Source of the DNA: Anaeromicropila herbilytica
Lineage (GTDB): Bacteria; Bacillota; Clostridia; Lachnospirales; Lachnospiraceae
DNA: 64,000 nt
Direction: 5' to 3'
NCBI RefSeq assembly: GCF_016591975.1
Contig: NZ_AP024169.1
Location: 4,317,001-4,381,000 of the forward strand
Positions 56,837-64,000 of this stretch are shown one piece after another. A model generated the notes under the pieces. It saw only the letters and a list, made by a program, of their open reading frames with translations, was not told the origin of the DNA and did no database searches. The first letter of the stretch is position 1; every line of letters starts with the position of its first letter. The position numbers and the translations under genes are program-made.

Positions 56837-58593
56837 ACATCTTCCTCCTCAAATAACTTCGCATACTTTCTCTTTTCTATATCTGTCAAATATCGAAAAA
56901 TATCTTTCTTTGCTCTGTTACTTATTTTATGTATTAATTCATACTTTCCTTCGCTATATACAATAATATCAATCGCTTGATATAAGTCACAGTTATTCTC
57001 ATTTCTTTTTATTGGAACTATTTCAGTGATACGTTCAATATAACGATGGCCTTCCATTGACATATTCATATGAATATCAAAGTTAATTGCACGCACTACT
57101 TGTTCTTCTGCTACTCTTTCATTAGAGAATCCACTTTCTTTAAGCAATGCGTTTCTCATCCATGATACAAGATCTTCTGTAGTCTTTGCATGATGTGTAA
57201 ACATTGTAAAAAGGGAAGCTACCTGAGACATCTGAATAATCCAACTAGCTACCGTAAATGTTGCTACTTCTCCCATGATATTAACTGTACCATCTGTCTT
57301 CTTCTGAAGATCTAACCCCTCTTGTCCTGAGACATTTGGTAATTCTTTGAAAGTAAGTATATTTCTAAATGGATAAAGTTTTCTTAAACTTAATTCAAAT
57401 ATTAATTCTTGAATACGTATATTGTAGGTTGGGTTAATAAACTTAATTAGAACTTTTAAGAGAGTAGTTTTACCGGATCCTTGGCCTCCTGTTATTGCAG
57501 TTATCTGACATCCCTTTATAATAGCACTCATAGCATCAATTACAACTTCTTTATTCTCATCTGTAATTAACTCTTCTATTTCTATATTACGTATATTATC
57601 ATGCTTACGTACTAAAAAAGCCCAACTATCAGAAAATGGTGGACGTACTACTACGATACGTGATCCATCTTTCATATCATTTTCTATATGTCCTTTTTCT
57701 TCTGACAATTGACCGGGACTATTATAACGATATATATTCTTACATACACGTTCTAGCTCTCTTTGAGATCCGAAACCAAGAAATGATAACCGAATAGACT
57801 TACCTTGGAAAAATATCCATACACTATCGTAAGAATACAAATATTCATTCTTAGAATTAACGAAGATGTCTTCACCATAATTATAAAAATCTTCTGATAT
57901 TCCTGACACCCCTACACTTACACCATCTATTTTCATGTCCCTAATCTCATCAATTACCCCGTGTCCTAAAAAGGATTGATATATGTATTGAGATAATATC
58001 TCGATTTTATCAAGGAAATCTAATTTATTGCTTTTGCTCAAATACAATTTATTTATATCCTTTTTGGTAATATCAAAATAAGGATTTCCTGCTGTATCAT
58101 ACTTTAATTGATCAAGATTATTCTCAGTTAACAGTTTTTCCATAGCTTTTAAACCATGTGCTTTCTTATATTGATATAAGAGTATACTAAATTTATCATA
58201 GCTACTAAGCTTGGATGTGTTATTAAAGTCAATTACTTTATCAATTGTTATTTCATTAATATCAAATTTTTGCTGTAATAAATTAGTTATATAATCCTTC
58301 ACATATGTTTTTGCTCCAAAGTCCCCACAACTACAGCTTCTTAATGCTTTTCTCAATTTTTTTCTATTTGTGATTCTTTTTTCCATTTCATATTTATTTA
58401 AATTAAGTTCTTCTGGTCGCAACTTTACAATATTTTGTAAGGTATCTTTAATTCCTTCTTTTAAATAATCAAACGTATATTTATCAATAATCTCATTCTC
58501 TTCGATTGTATAAGTCTTTTTCAAGAAATAACCAATAATTAATCCAATTGTAATAATAATGATTGAAATGATTAAATAATTTATTACTTCCAT
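56833..58593 (-). CDS. cpaF: CpaF/TadA-type secretion ATPase
   Basis: 586 residues. The C-terminal half is a type II/IV secretion ATPase: Walker A GGQGSGKTTLLK at about residue 375, the acidic segment IRIQELIFELSLR, Walker B-like VNIMGEVA and the His box FTHHAKTTEDL. The N-terminal half has a membrane helix at residues 4-24 and an extra ~200-residue domain, making it longer than typical CpaF (about 450). The membrane anchor is unusual for this family. The glutamate of Walker B is kept; hexameric motor for pilus assembly is the expected role. It overlaps both neighbours by 4-10 bases, so the genes are translationally coupled. Confidence 0.9.
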   Translation of the reverse strand: MEVINYLIISIIIITIGLIIGYFLKKTYTIEENEIIDKYTFDYLKEGIKDTLQNIVKLRPEELNLNKYEMEKRITNRKKLRKALRSCSCGDFGAKTYVKDYITNLLQQKFDINEITIDKVIDFNNTSKLSSYDKFSILLYQYKKAHGLKAMEKLLTENNLDQLKYDTAGNPYFDITKKDINKLYLSKSNKLDFLDKIEILSQYIYQSFLGHGVIDEIRDMKIDGVSVGVSGISEDFYNYGEDIFVNSKNEYLYSYDSVWIFFQGKSIRLSFLGFGSQRELERVCKNIYRYNSPGQLSEEKGHIENDMKDGSRIVVVRPPFSDSWAFLVRKHDNIRNIEIEELITDENKEVVIDAMSAIIKGCQITAITGGQGSGKTTLLKVLIKFINPTYNIRIQELIFELSLRKLYPFRNILTFKELPNVSGQEGLDLQKKTDGTVNIMGEVATFTVASWIIQMSQVASLFTMFTHHAKTTEDLVSWMRNALLKESGFSNERVAEEQVVRAINFDIHMNMSMEGHRYIERITEIVPIKRNENNCDLYQAIDIIVYSEGKYELIHKISNRAKKDIFRYLTDIEKRKYAKLFEEEDV

Positions 58594-59387
58594 GGTATAT
58601 CCTCCTGAAATAACCTATCACATATAAGATGAGTTGCCTTCCTAACAGAGTCTATAAAATAGAAGTTTTTATCTCGTTTATTACAATCTATATTTCTTAA
58701 AAAGAATTGAATAGTACCTCCTTCACATTGTGAATCTTGATACTCTACATTATACGGAATATATACTAGATTTTTCTTATTAAAGTTAGGATACATTCGA
58801 ATTAAATTATTCATATTATAACGAGAATTTCTATTATAATTACCAATAAGGTACATCACTTTTTTATTGTTAAAATTATAAGTTTCAAAATATTCATTAA
58901 TAATGCCTTTATTTTGTGAGAGATTCACAATGATTAAATCTGCATTTTCTAAGATTGACATTGATAACGGACTATTTCCAGAACATACATCAATAAAAAC
59001 ATTGGTATGACACTCTTGAACCTCATCAACAATTCGATTAAATATAAACTCCATATCTTTTTCATATAATTCACGGTTTCTTTTAGAGGTACTTGGTATT
59101 AGATTCAATTGCCTATTTAGCAAAGATATAGAAGCATTTACTACTCCTTCTTCATTAAGAGGTGCTGATTTAATATCTCTAGTTAAAGCGTCAATACCAA
59201 CATCATAATTCTCTATCCCTGTAATCTTCTTTCCCAATAAAGGAATTTCTAAATTATTTAGATCAAAATGGCTTTGTAACATTGCACTTCTCTTCCTATA
59301 TAAAAGTGTACTCATAATGGAGATTGCCACCATATTACTTGTCGTACCAGTCTGCCCATGTACATTACTCCAAAACGCTATTCTCAT
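58584..59387 (-). CDS. ParA/MinD-like ATPase of the Tad locus (CpaE/TadZ-like)
   Basis: 267 residues starting MRIAFWSNVHGQTGTTSNMV, a deviant Walker A with GQTGTTSN in place of GGVGKT; the lysine is missing at the usual place. The Walker B-like strand TNVFIDVCSGNSPLSM is followed by ADLIIVNLSQN. Such variants occur next to CpaF in Firmicutes Tad-like loci, where they are thought to localise the machine. Overlaps the ATPase gene by 10 bases; 96 bases of untranslated DNA separate it from the gene upstream. Confidence 0.75.
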   Translation of the reverse strand: MRIAFWSNVHGQTGTTSNMVAISIMSTLLYRKRSAMLQSHFDLNNLEIPLLGKKITGIENYDVGIDALTRDIKSAPLNEEGVVNASISLLNRQLNLIPSTSKRNRELYEKDMEFIFNRIVDEVQECHTNVFIDVCSGNSPLSMSILENADLIIVNLSQNKGIINEYFETYNFNNKKVMYLIGNYNRNSRYNMNNLIRMYPNFNKKNLVYIPYNVEYQDSQCEGGTIQFFLRNIDCNKRDKNFYFIDSVRKATHLICDRLFQEDIPWK

Positions 59388-59483
59388 TCTTTTATCATTC
59401 CTTTCGCTAACTCAATACGTTAAATAAGTGATCGGGAAAATATCAACTTATACTATCTTATACAAATATTTCAAAGACGCTGT

Positions 59484-60140
59484 TTATTCTCCCTTTTCTG
59501 CAATTTTAAGTGCTGCTGTTACTTCCTTTCTGTCTAAACTGCATTGATCAATCAAAATCCGATAAAGCATATCCTTAAATATTGATGATAGTTTCTTAAA
59601 TGAAAATTCATTATCATATTGACAACTTAGCATATATTCTGTATCCATCGCATCATAATATATAACATAATACTGTTCTTCAAAAAGATTCGCGCCAATT
59701 AATTTTGTTATATAATCTGGTTTTATTTTACATTTTATAACATCTCTAATAATAATCTTTACATTTTGTTTTGAGGAGGATAAATATAACTCTCTTAGAT
59801 TAATCGCATGATGTAATTGTAAATCGGTAACTAAAAATAAATTATCACAACTTTTAATCTTGTCATGGTTATAATTAATGCCAAAATCTATTAAGGCATA
59901 ATCATACTGATTAAGTAATTCATTCTGATAATTACTTGAAAAATCAACATCGCGGTAACTTATAATACTACTTTCTGTTAATTCTAAAGGTCTTGATATA
60001 CTATTTGTTAATGCATTGTTATTAGAGCAATCAAATAGTACTACCTTCTTATTCATGTTACATAAAATTCGAGATAAATAATGAATAATATCATAACTAA
60101 CACACCCAACAAATCCCATTATATGTGCTCTATTCGACAT
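59484..60140 (-). CDS. Degenerate ParA/MinD-like protein
   Basis: 218 residues. The opening MGFVGCVSYDIIHYLSRIL occupies the place of a P-loop but lacks Gly-Lys-Thr/Ser. The following strand KKVVLFDCSNNNAL and the Walker B-like DYALIDFGIN, then LFLVTDLQLHHA, keep the MinD-type fold order. It is probably a non-hydrolysing partner that recruits the machine to a site in the cell (inference from the TadZ precedent). The gene overlaps the SAF-domain gene by 11 bases. Confidence 0.65.
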   Translation of the reverse strand: MSNRAHIMGFVGCVSYDIIHYLSRILCNMNKKVVLFDCSNNNALTNSISRPLELTESSIISYRDVDFSSNYQNELLNQYDYALIDFGINYNHDKIKSCDNLFLVTDLQLHHAINLRELYLSSSKQNVKIIIRDVIKCKIKPDYITKLIGANLFEEQYYVIYYDAMDTEYMLSCQYDNEFSFKKLSSIFKDMLYRILIDQCSLDRKEVTAALKIAEKGE

Positions 60141-61083
60141 AATCTACATCTCCTTCATCATTTACGCCATCATTGGAATAAGTACTCGATTCATTATATG
60201 TACTATTACTATCCCCCGTATTCTCTTCTGTTTTTACACTAGTATCATTCGTACTTCCATTTGTTGAACTCCAGTTTTCAATATTCTCACCATTTTGTGT
60301 ATCAAATGATTCTAGTCGATGTTCCAACTCTGCTCGAGCTTGTTGGTTAAGATTAAGCGTAGCGATATCTAAAATATTAGCATCCTTCTTCATTAAATCC
60401 ATAACCGATTGATTTGGTATATACGTTATTTTTGATTCTTCTTGTAACGATGGTTGAACATATTTTGAAGTATATAATTTAGTTCCTTTATGTAAATATG
60501 CATCTACTACTGCACTTGAAAGAGATAATATTTCATCTTCTGACAACCACAAATAACATAAATTTTGATCTAATTGTAGATTTTTTAGTGACTTCTTAGA
60601 TAATACGATATAGTTTTCTCCGTTTGGATATACTATACGAATGTCTACAATATCATTTTCTTTCAGATTTGTATTTAATGTAAATAGTTTATACTCTTCT
60701 TCACGAATATCACTCCCTATTTTTTCATCTACTATCATATCTTTTAAAATATGAACTTTTTTATTAATACTAACAGCTGCTATTTTACCAATATCATCTT
60801 TATTAATAAAATATTTAGATGGTGTACTGCTAAATACTTCTGTATATGTTGTATTTTGAGACGTTAGTTGTTCACCTGCTGTAATATTTTTATTTGCAAT
60901 ATAAACCATCCTTTTATTATTACTAATTTGAGTTTCTGCTTTTTGTAACTTACCTTTATATTTATGTTCTACTTGCCTTACAGTAGCAAAATAAAGTATT
61001 GAAAATGCTAAAATTATAATAATAACACTTAATATTCCTAATATAAGATATTGCTTTTCACTTCTTGTTAACCGCCTATTCAT
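60130..61083 (-). CDS. SAF-domain pilus assembly protein (CpaB/RcpC-like)
   Basis: 317 residues. Positively charged head, membrane helix about 12-33 (LGILSVIIIILAFSILYF), a coiled linker, then an SAF-type domain from about 58 (VYIANKNITAGEQLTSQN, DDIGKIAAVSINKKVHILKDM) and a second conserved part with DIVDIRIVYPNGENYIVLSKK. The C-terminal 50 residues are a low-complexity Asn/Ser/Thr/Glu tail. First gene of the operon, with a ~125-base leader and a GAAAGGAA ribosome site. CpaB/RcpC proteins sit in the envelope and help assemble or stabilise Flp pili. Confidence 0.8.
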   Translation of the reverse strand: MNRRLTRSEKQYLILGILSVIIIILAFSILYFATVRQVEHKYKGKLQKAETQISNNKRMVYIANKNITAGEQLTSQNTTYTEVFSSTPSKYFINKDDIGKIAAVSINKKVHILKDMIVDEKIGSDIREEEYKLFTLNTNLKENDIVDIRIVYPNGENYIVLSKKSLKNLQLDQNLCYLWLSEDEILSLSSAVVDAYLHKGTKLYTSKYVQPSLQEESKITYIPNQSVMDLMKKDANILDIATLNLNQQARAELEHRLESFDTQNGENIENWSSTNGSTNDTSVKTEENTGDSNSTYNESSTYSNDGVNDEGDVDYVE

Positions 61084-61410
61084 TTCATTTCCTTTCTTTT
61101 ATTATTCATTTGTTGTAAATTATTTGTTATTTTGCATAAATTAGTATCAACAAATTAAAAATAAATTGACATTTTTTTATCATTTTCTTATTTTTACGAT
61201 AATATCAACGTTATTCTAGCACATTAGTCCTATATTGACAATATATTCTTTTTATAGCATATATATCCACTTTTTCTAAATATTACTTTCTCTGTAAATT
61301 TCTAATATTTATATTGTTTGAAATATGGTTATTGAAAATTTTTTATTTATATAAACCGTATTTACTTAGTAATAAATTATATTCTATGCTTTATAACATT
61401 TACGCATAGA
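61084..61410. other. 327-base leader/promoter region of the pilus-toxin operon
   Basis: A+T-rich region between the tRNA terminator and the first pilus gene. It contains the promoter-like sequence 61213-61241 and nothing else that I can identify; no riboswitch or operator repeat was found by eye. Confidence 0.6.
61213..61241 (-). promoter_or_regulatory. Sigma-A-like promoter of the pilus-toxin operon
   Basis: On the minus strand TTGTCA (61241-61236) and TAGAAT (61218-61213) are 17 bases apart, the ideal spacing. Transcription would start near 61206, giving a leader of about 120 bases before the first gene. It is the only well-formed promoter found upstream of the founding operon. Confidence 0.6.
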
Positions 61411-61490
61411 AAAAAAAGGATAAATAATACCGTTAAAAGTCTGATCCAGGTTTTTTTACCTTACTTTTAATGGTATTATTTATCCTTTTT
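61411..61490 (-). terminator. Long hairpin terminator after tRNA-Thr
   Basis: A 27-base inverted repeat with one mismatch (arms 61414-61440 and 61463-61489; AAGGATAAATAATACC and its complement at the base) and a 22-base loop. On the minus strand it is followed by eight T. It separates the housekeeping sigH-tRNA segment from the toxin locus; the A-run on the other side could make it bidirectional. Confidence 0.85.
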
Positions 61491-61496
61491 ATGTTA

Positions 61497-61569
61497 AGCT
61501 CCCGGGCGGACTTGAACCGCTGACCTCTACCTTACCAAGGTAGCGCTCTACCGACTGAGCTACGGGGGC
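61497..61569 (-). tRNA. tRNA-Thr (GGT anticodon)
   Basis: 73 bases with a full cloverleaf: D-arm GCTC AGTCGGTA GAGC, anticodon stem CTACC / GGTAG with loop TTGGTAA (anticodon GGT), T-loop TTCAAGT. No CCA is encoded. There are two C-A / A-C mismatches, at acceptor pair 3-70 and at T-stem pair 49-65. It lies 37 bases after sigH and just before the long terminator. tRNA genes are frequent integration sites, and the accessory locus begins right after it. Confidence 0.92.
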
Positions 61570-61606
61570 AAAGTTGATATGCATCAATACTTAAGCTAAG
61601 TATTCA

Positions 61607-62242
61607 TCATCCAATATCTTTCAATAACAGATTCAACTTAGACTTAATTCTTTGCAATGCATTATCAATTGACTTTGGTGGCTTTCCTAGTACATCAGCT
61701 ATCTGAATATACTTAAGCCCTCCTAGATAGAGCCTTATAACCTGCTTTTCTAGCTTACTAAGGCGTCTCTCAAGTTCATATTCTATCATATTCGTATTCT
61801 CTTTGTCAATAAGCATTTCCTCAGGATTCAAGTTGTTATTACGAAACATAACATCCACTAAGGAAGGTTTATCATCTCCTTCTGAATTATCGCTAAGGAT
61901 TGGCGTATTTAATGATATATATGTATTAAGCGGAATGTTTTTCTTACGATTCGACGCTTTGATTGCACTATAGATTTGTCTAGATACACAGAGGTTTGCA
62001 AAGTTTGAAAAGGAGCTATCTTTATCATCTTTATAATCTCTTATTGCTTTATACAATCCAATCATACCTTCTTGAATCAAGTCATCTTTATCACCTCCTA
62101 TGAGGTATAGGGTCCGTGCCTTCTGAATGACAAGATTCTTATACTTTTCCAATAGATAGTCTACTGCATCTTGGTCACCATTATTTATTAATTTAATTAT
62201 TTCTTCATCTTTTAATGAATCATATTTTTCATGTACTGTCAT
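61607..62242 (-). CDS. sigH: RNA polymerase sigma-H factor
   Basis: 211 residues, the normal length. Region 2: LLEKYKNLVIQKARTLYLIG, then DDLIQEGMIGLYKAIRDY, the core-binding and -10 recognition segment; FSNFANLCVSRQIYSAIKAS follows. Region 4: LSKLEKQVIRLYLGGLKY and IADVLGKPPKSIDNALQRIK, a helix-turn-helix for the -35 element. SigH (Spo0H) directs early sporulation and post-exponential genes. The gene order cysS-mrnC-rlmB-sigH is that of other Clostridia and Bacilli. Start ATG after GGGAG. It has its own promoter upstream. Confidence 0.95.
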   Translation of the reverse strand: MTVHEKYDSLKDEEIIKLINNGDQDAVDYLLEKYKNLVIQKARTLYLIGGDKDDLIQEGMIGLYKAIRDYKDDKDSSFSNFANLCVSRQIYSAIKASNRKKNIPLNTYISLNTPILSDNSEGDDKPSLVDVMFRNNNLNPEEMLIDKENTNMIEYELERRLSKLEKQVIRLYLGGLKYIQIADVLGKPPKSIDNALQRIKSKLNLLLKDIG

Positions 62243-62282
62243 AATGAACTCCCATCTGCAGAATTATATATTATTGATAGAT

Positions 62283-62311
62283 ATTATATATTATCTTTTC
62301 TTTATTGCCAA
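62283..62311 (-). promoter_or_regulatory. Sigma-A-like promoter of sigH
   Basis: Minus strand TTGGCA (62311-62306), 17-base spacer, TATAAT (62288-62283), about 40 bases before the sigH start. Confidence 0.7.
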
Positions 62312-62444
62312 GCTATCTTTCTCATCTCATTAGTATATACTTAAATGTTACTATTAAGCTTAACTGTTGATTTGTCATGATACAAAAACTCTGATAATGT
62401 TTCCTAAGCATCTTTTATAAATAACTTCAATTAATATAAACAAA

Positions 62445-62485
62445 TGGCTAGATCAATCCTTATACACTTAAGATATCACTAGCCA
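62445..62485 (-). terminator. Probable terminator after rlmB
   Basis: Minus strand TGGCTAG / CTAGCCA (7 pairs) with a long loop, followed by TTTGTTTATATT; 18 bases after the rlmB stop. The U-tract is interrupted, so it is a moderate candidate. Confidence 0.55.
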
Positions 62486-62502
62486 ATTTGCATCCATTCT
62501 AC

Positions 62503-63243
62503 TTAGTTCATTCTTTGTCTTACAATCTCATAAGATAAGATTCCCATTGCAACGGATGCATTCAAGGAATCAATATCACCTTTCATTGGTATCTTCGCAA
62601 CAAAATCACATTTTTCTTTTACTAATCTACCAACACCTTCGCCTTCGCTTCCGATAACTAAACCGATTGGTCCTTTAAGGTCTAATTTATACATCACTTC
62701 TCCGTCCATATCAGCACATACAAACCATAGACCTCTTTCCTTAAGCTCTTCAATTGTAGTTGCTAGATTGGTTACTTTGGCAACTGGTGTGTAATTAATT
62801 GCGCCTGCACTAGTCTTAGCAACTGTAGCTGTAAGACCTACTGCTCTTCTCTTTGGAATAATAATACCATGCGCACCTGCTTGATTAGCAGTACGAATGA
62901 TTGCTCCTAAATTGTGTGGGTCTTCAATGTTATCAAGAAGAATAATAAATGGTGGTTCCCCTTTTTCTTCTGCTAATGCAAACATATCATCAATCTCAGC
63001 GTATTCGTATGCTGCTGCATATGCTATAACTCCTTGGTGCTTTCCTGTTTCAGATATTTGATCCAATCTTTCTTTATGAACAAAAGTAATGATGGTATCG
63101 CCTTTTTTTGCTTCTCTTAAGATAGACTTAATTGGTCCATCTTGACAACCATCTAGAATGAATAGACGGTCAATTGTTTTTCCTGAACGAAAAGCCTCCA
63201 ATACTGAGTTTCTTCCTTCAATTGTAAATTCTTCATATCTCAT
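62503..63243 (-). CDS. rlmB: 23S rRNA (guanosine-2'-O)-methyltransferase RlmB
   Basis: 246 residues of the SpoU/TrmH family. N-terminal substrate-binding domain (IEGRNSVLEAFRSGKTID), linker, then the knotted SAM domain: motif 1 DPHNLGAIIRTANQAGAHG, motif 2 PIGLVIGSEGEGVGRLV and motif 3 IPMKGDIDSLNASVAMGIL. RlmB methylates G2251 (E. coli numbering) in the peptidyl-transferase loop. Family members include other 2'-O-methylases, but the context cysS-mrnC-rlmB fits. Starts 64 bases after mrnC. Confidence 0.93.
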   Translation of the reverse strand: MRYEEFTIEGRNSVLEAFRSGKTIDRLFILDGCQDGPIKSILREAKKGDTIITFVHKERLDQISETGKHQGVIAYAAAYEYAEIDDMFALAEEKGEPPFIILLDNIEDPHNLGAIIRTANQAGAHGIIIPKRRAVGLTATVAKTSAGAINYTPVAKVTNLATTIEELKERGLWFVCADMDGEVMYKLDLKGPIGLVIGSEGEGVGRLVKEKCDFVAKIPMKGDIDSLNASVAMGILSYEIVRQRMN

Positions 63244-63307
63244 GTAATTTTATTCTCCTATTTAAAGTTTCTATTATTCAATAGTAAGTTTAGGATGTTG
63301 TGTATCA

Positions 63308-63742
63308 TTATTTGTGTTCTTCTAATCCAAACTTAACTAGTTCCACTAATCTTTCGAACCCACCTGTAAGATACAGATACCCCATTAGAGCTTCTAATCC
63401 CGTTGCTTGGCGATATTCTGCAATACTAGCATTCTTCGCTGTGGTAAATGACTTAGCATTTCTTCCTCTTTTGTAGACAGCCATCTCTTCCTCGGTTAAC
63501 TCTCCTTCAATCTTATGAAAGATCTCCATCTGAGCCTTGGCTTTTACCAGATTGCTTACTTGTTTGTGAAGCTTATTTACCGGTGCATTTCCCTTCTCTA
63601 CGATTATTGTTCGAATGACAAGATCATAGATTCCATCTCCAATAAAAGCTAAGGTTAATGGTGAATACGTCTTAATGTCTTGATCTGGTAGATTAAATTC
63701 TTTTTTTAGATATCCAATGATATTTGTTATGCTCTCTTCCAT
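63308..63742 (-). CDS. mrnC: Mini-ribonuclease III
   Basis: 144 residues: an RNase III catalytic domain without a double-stranded-RNA-binding domain. Motif SPLTLAFIGDGIYDLVIR carries the active-site Asp, and ATGLEALMGYLYLTGGFERL the second acidic site (Glu). MrnC matures 23S rRNA in Firmicutes. The gene starts 13 bases before the cysS stop codon, a coupled arrangement usual for this pair. Confidence 0.95.
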   Translation of the reverse strand: MEESITNIIGYLKKEFNLPDQDIKTYSPLTLAFIGDGIYDLVIRTIIVEKGNAPVNKLHKQVSNLVKAKAQMEIFHKIEGELTEEEMAVYKRGRNAKSFTTAKNASIAEYRQATGLEALMGYLYLTGGFERLVELVKFGLEEHK

Positions 63743-64000
63743 CTTACGCCTTCTCTAGTATCTTCTAGTAGAATCCCCTTCTCTAATAATAGATCTCTGA
63801 TCTCATCTGATTTCTTAAAGTCTTTGTTCTTTCTTGCTATTTGTCTGTCTTCGATCAATTTCTCAATATCTTCATCCAATAATTCTTCTTCTTTTACAGT
63901 TTCAATACCTAATACATTGCATAATGCAGTTATTTTATTTTTGATATATTCTACTAATTTATTTGAAGTATTCTCATTTACCTTGCTGTTTGCTATTTTA
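63727..64000 (-). CDS. cysS: Cysteinyl-tRNA synthetase, C-terminal part (cut by window edge)
   Basis: 91 codons before the stop at 63727. The end reads IEDRQIARKNKDFKKSDEIR, then LLLEKGILLEDTREGVRWKR, the typical C-terminal helical motif of CysRS (RxxAR..KDF..sDeIR..L...GI.LEDT..G.rWkr). The catalytic domain lies outside the window. The stop overlaps the mrnC start. Confidence 0.93.
   Translation of the reverse strand, partial: KIANSKVNENTSNKLVEYIKNKITALCNVLGIETVKEEELLDEDIEKLIEDRQIARKNKDFKKSDEIRDLLLEKGILLEDTREGVRWKRA

Noticed and set aside
1..61083. CRISPR array or phage-tail (pyocin-like) interpretation of the repeats
   Set aside because: The repeats are kilobase-long coding units, not short regular repeats, and no sheath, baseplate or tube proteins are recognisable.
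46279..61083. Type VII secretion locus
   Set aside because: No FtsK/SpoIIIE-type EssC ATPase, WXG100 partner gene or EsaA-like protein is in the window; the ATPase is clearly of the CpaF type.

Overview
The window looks like a chromosomal segment of a low-GC Clostridia, probably a Lachnospiraceae (AT-rich by eye, strong AGGAGG ribosome sites, the Firmicutes order cysS-mrnC-rlmB-sigH). Nearly everything is on the minus strand, so transcription runs from right to left. The right end (61.4-64.0 kb) is ordinary housekeeping DNA: cysS (cut by the window edge), mrnC, rlmB, sigH and a tRNA-Thr(GGT) closed by a strong hairpin terminator. The rest is one large accessory locus that starts just after this terminator.

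The locus opens with a promoter-like sequence (61213-61241) and a Tad / type IVc-pilus-like machine: an SAF-domain protein, two ParA/MinD-like proteins (one with a lost P-loop), a CpaF/TadA-type secretion ATPase, a fused TadB/TadC-like membrane protein and four small membrane-anchored pilin-like proteins, the last with a Cys/His C-terminal tail. Two exported proteins follow: a 422-424 aa protein with S-layer-homology-like repeats and a ~1058 aa secreted protein. Then comes a toxin with a constant 303-residue N-terminal part (helical WXG/LXG-like segment plus Ala/Gly-rich membrane segments) and a variable C-terminal domain, followed at once by a small immunity gene.

Left of this founding unit (unit 8, 46.3-61.1 kb) the distal part of the operon has been copied again and again: unit 7 (38.1-45.9 kb), unit 6 (31.1-37.8), unit 5 (23.4-30.4), unit 4 (16.6-23.3), unit 3 (9.2-16.1), unit 2 (3.1-7.7), unit 1 (1.2-2.9) and a truncated unit 0 (1-985). 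Most copies keep the SLH-like protein, the 1058 aa protein, a toxin and an immunity gene, with only a 3' scrap of the last pilin gene. The constant parts are nearly identical and mosaic; the toxin tips and immunity genes differ. Recognisable or likely tips are two ADP-ribosyl-cyclase (CD38-like) domains (units 1 and 4) and a HEYQH zinc peptidase (unit 2). Three others end in a GG-x-x-Q-type motif seen in NAD-using toxins (units 6, 7, 8). Unit 5 carries a KptA/Tpt1 RNA 2'-phosphotransferase after its immunity gene. Hairpin terminators separate units.

The array shows much recombination debris: a stranded toxin-tip scrap, a frameshifted SseB-like gene, an unknown gene fragment, a pilin-gene scar, a fused double pseudogene, a frameshifted signal peptide, and a 1-kb plus-strand island with the C-terminal end of a tyrosine recombinase. 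The most exciting reading, which is inference, is a polymorphic-toxin system whose LXG-like toxins are exported or displayed by a Tad-like pilus instead of a type VII system, with a chromosomal store of exchangeable toxin-immunity cassettes.
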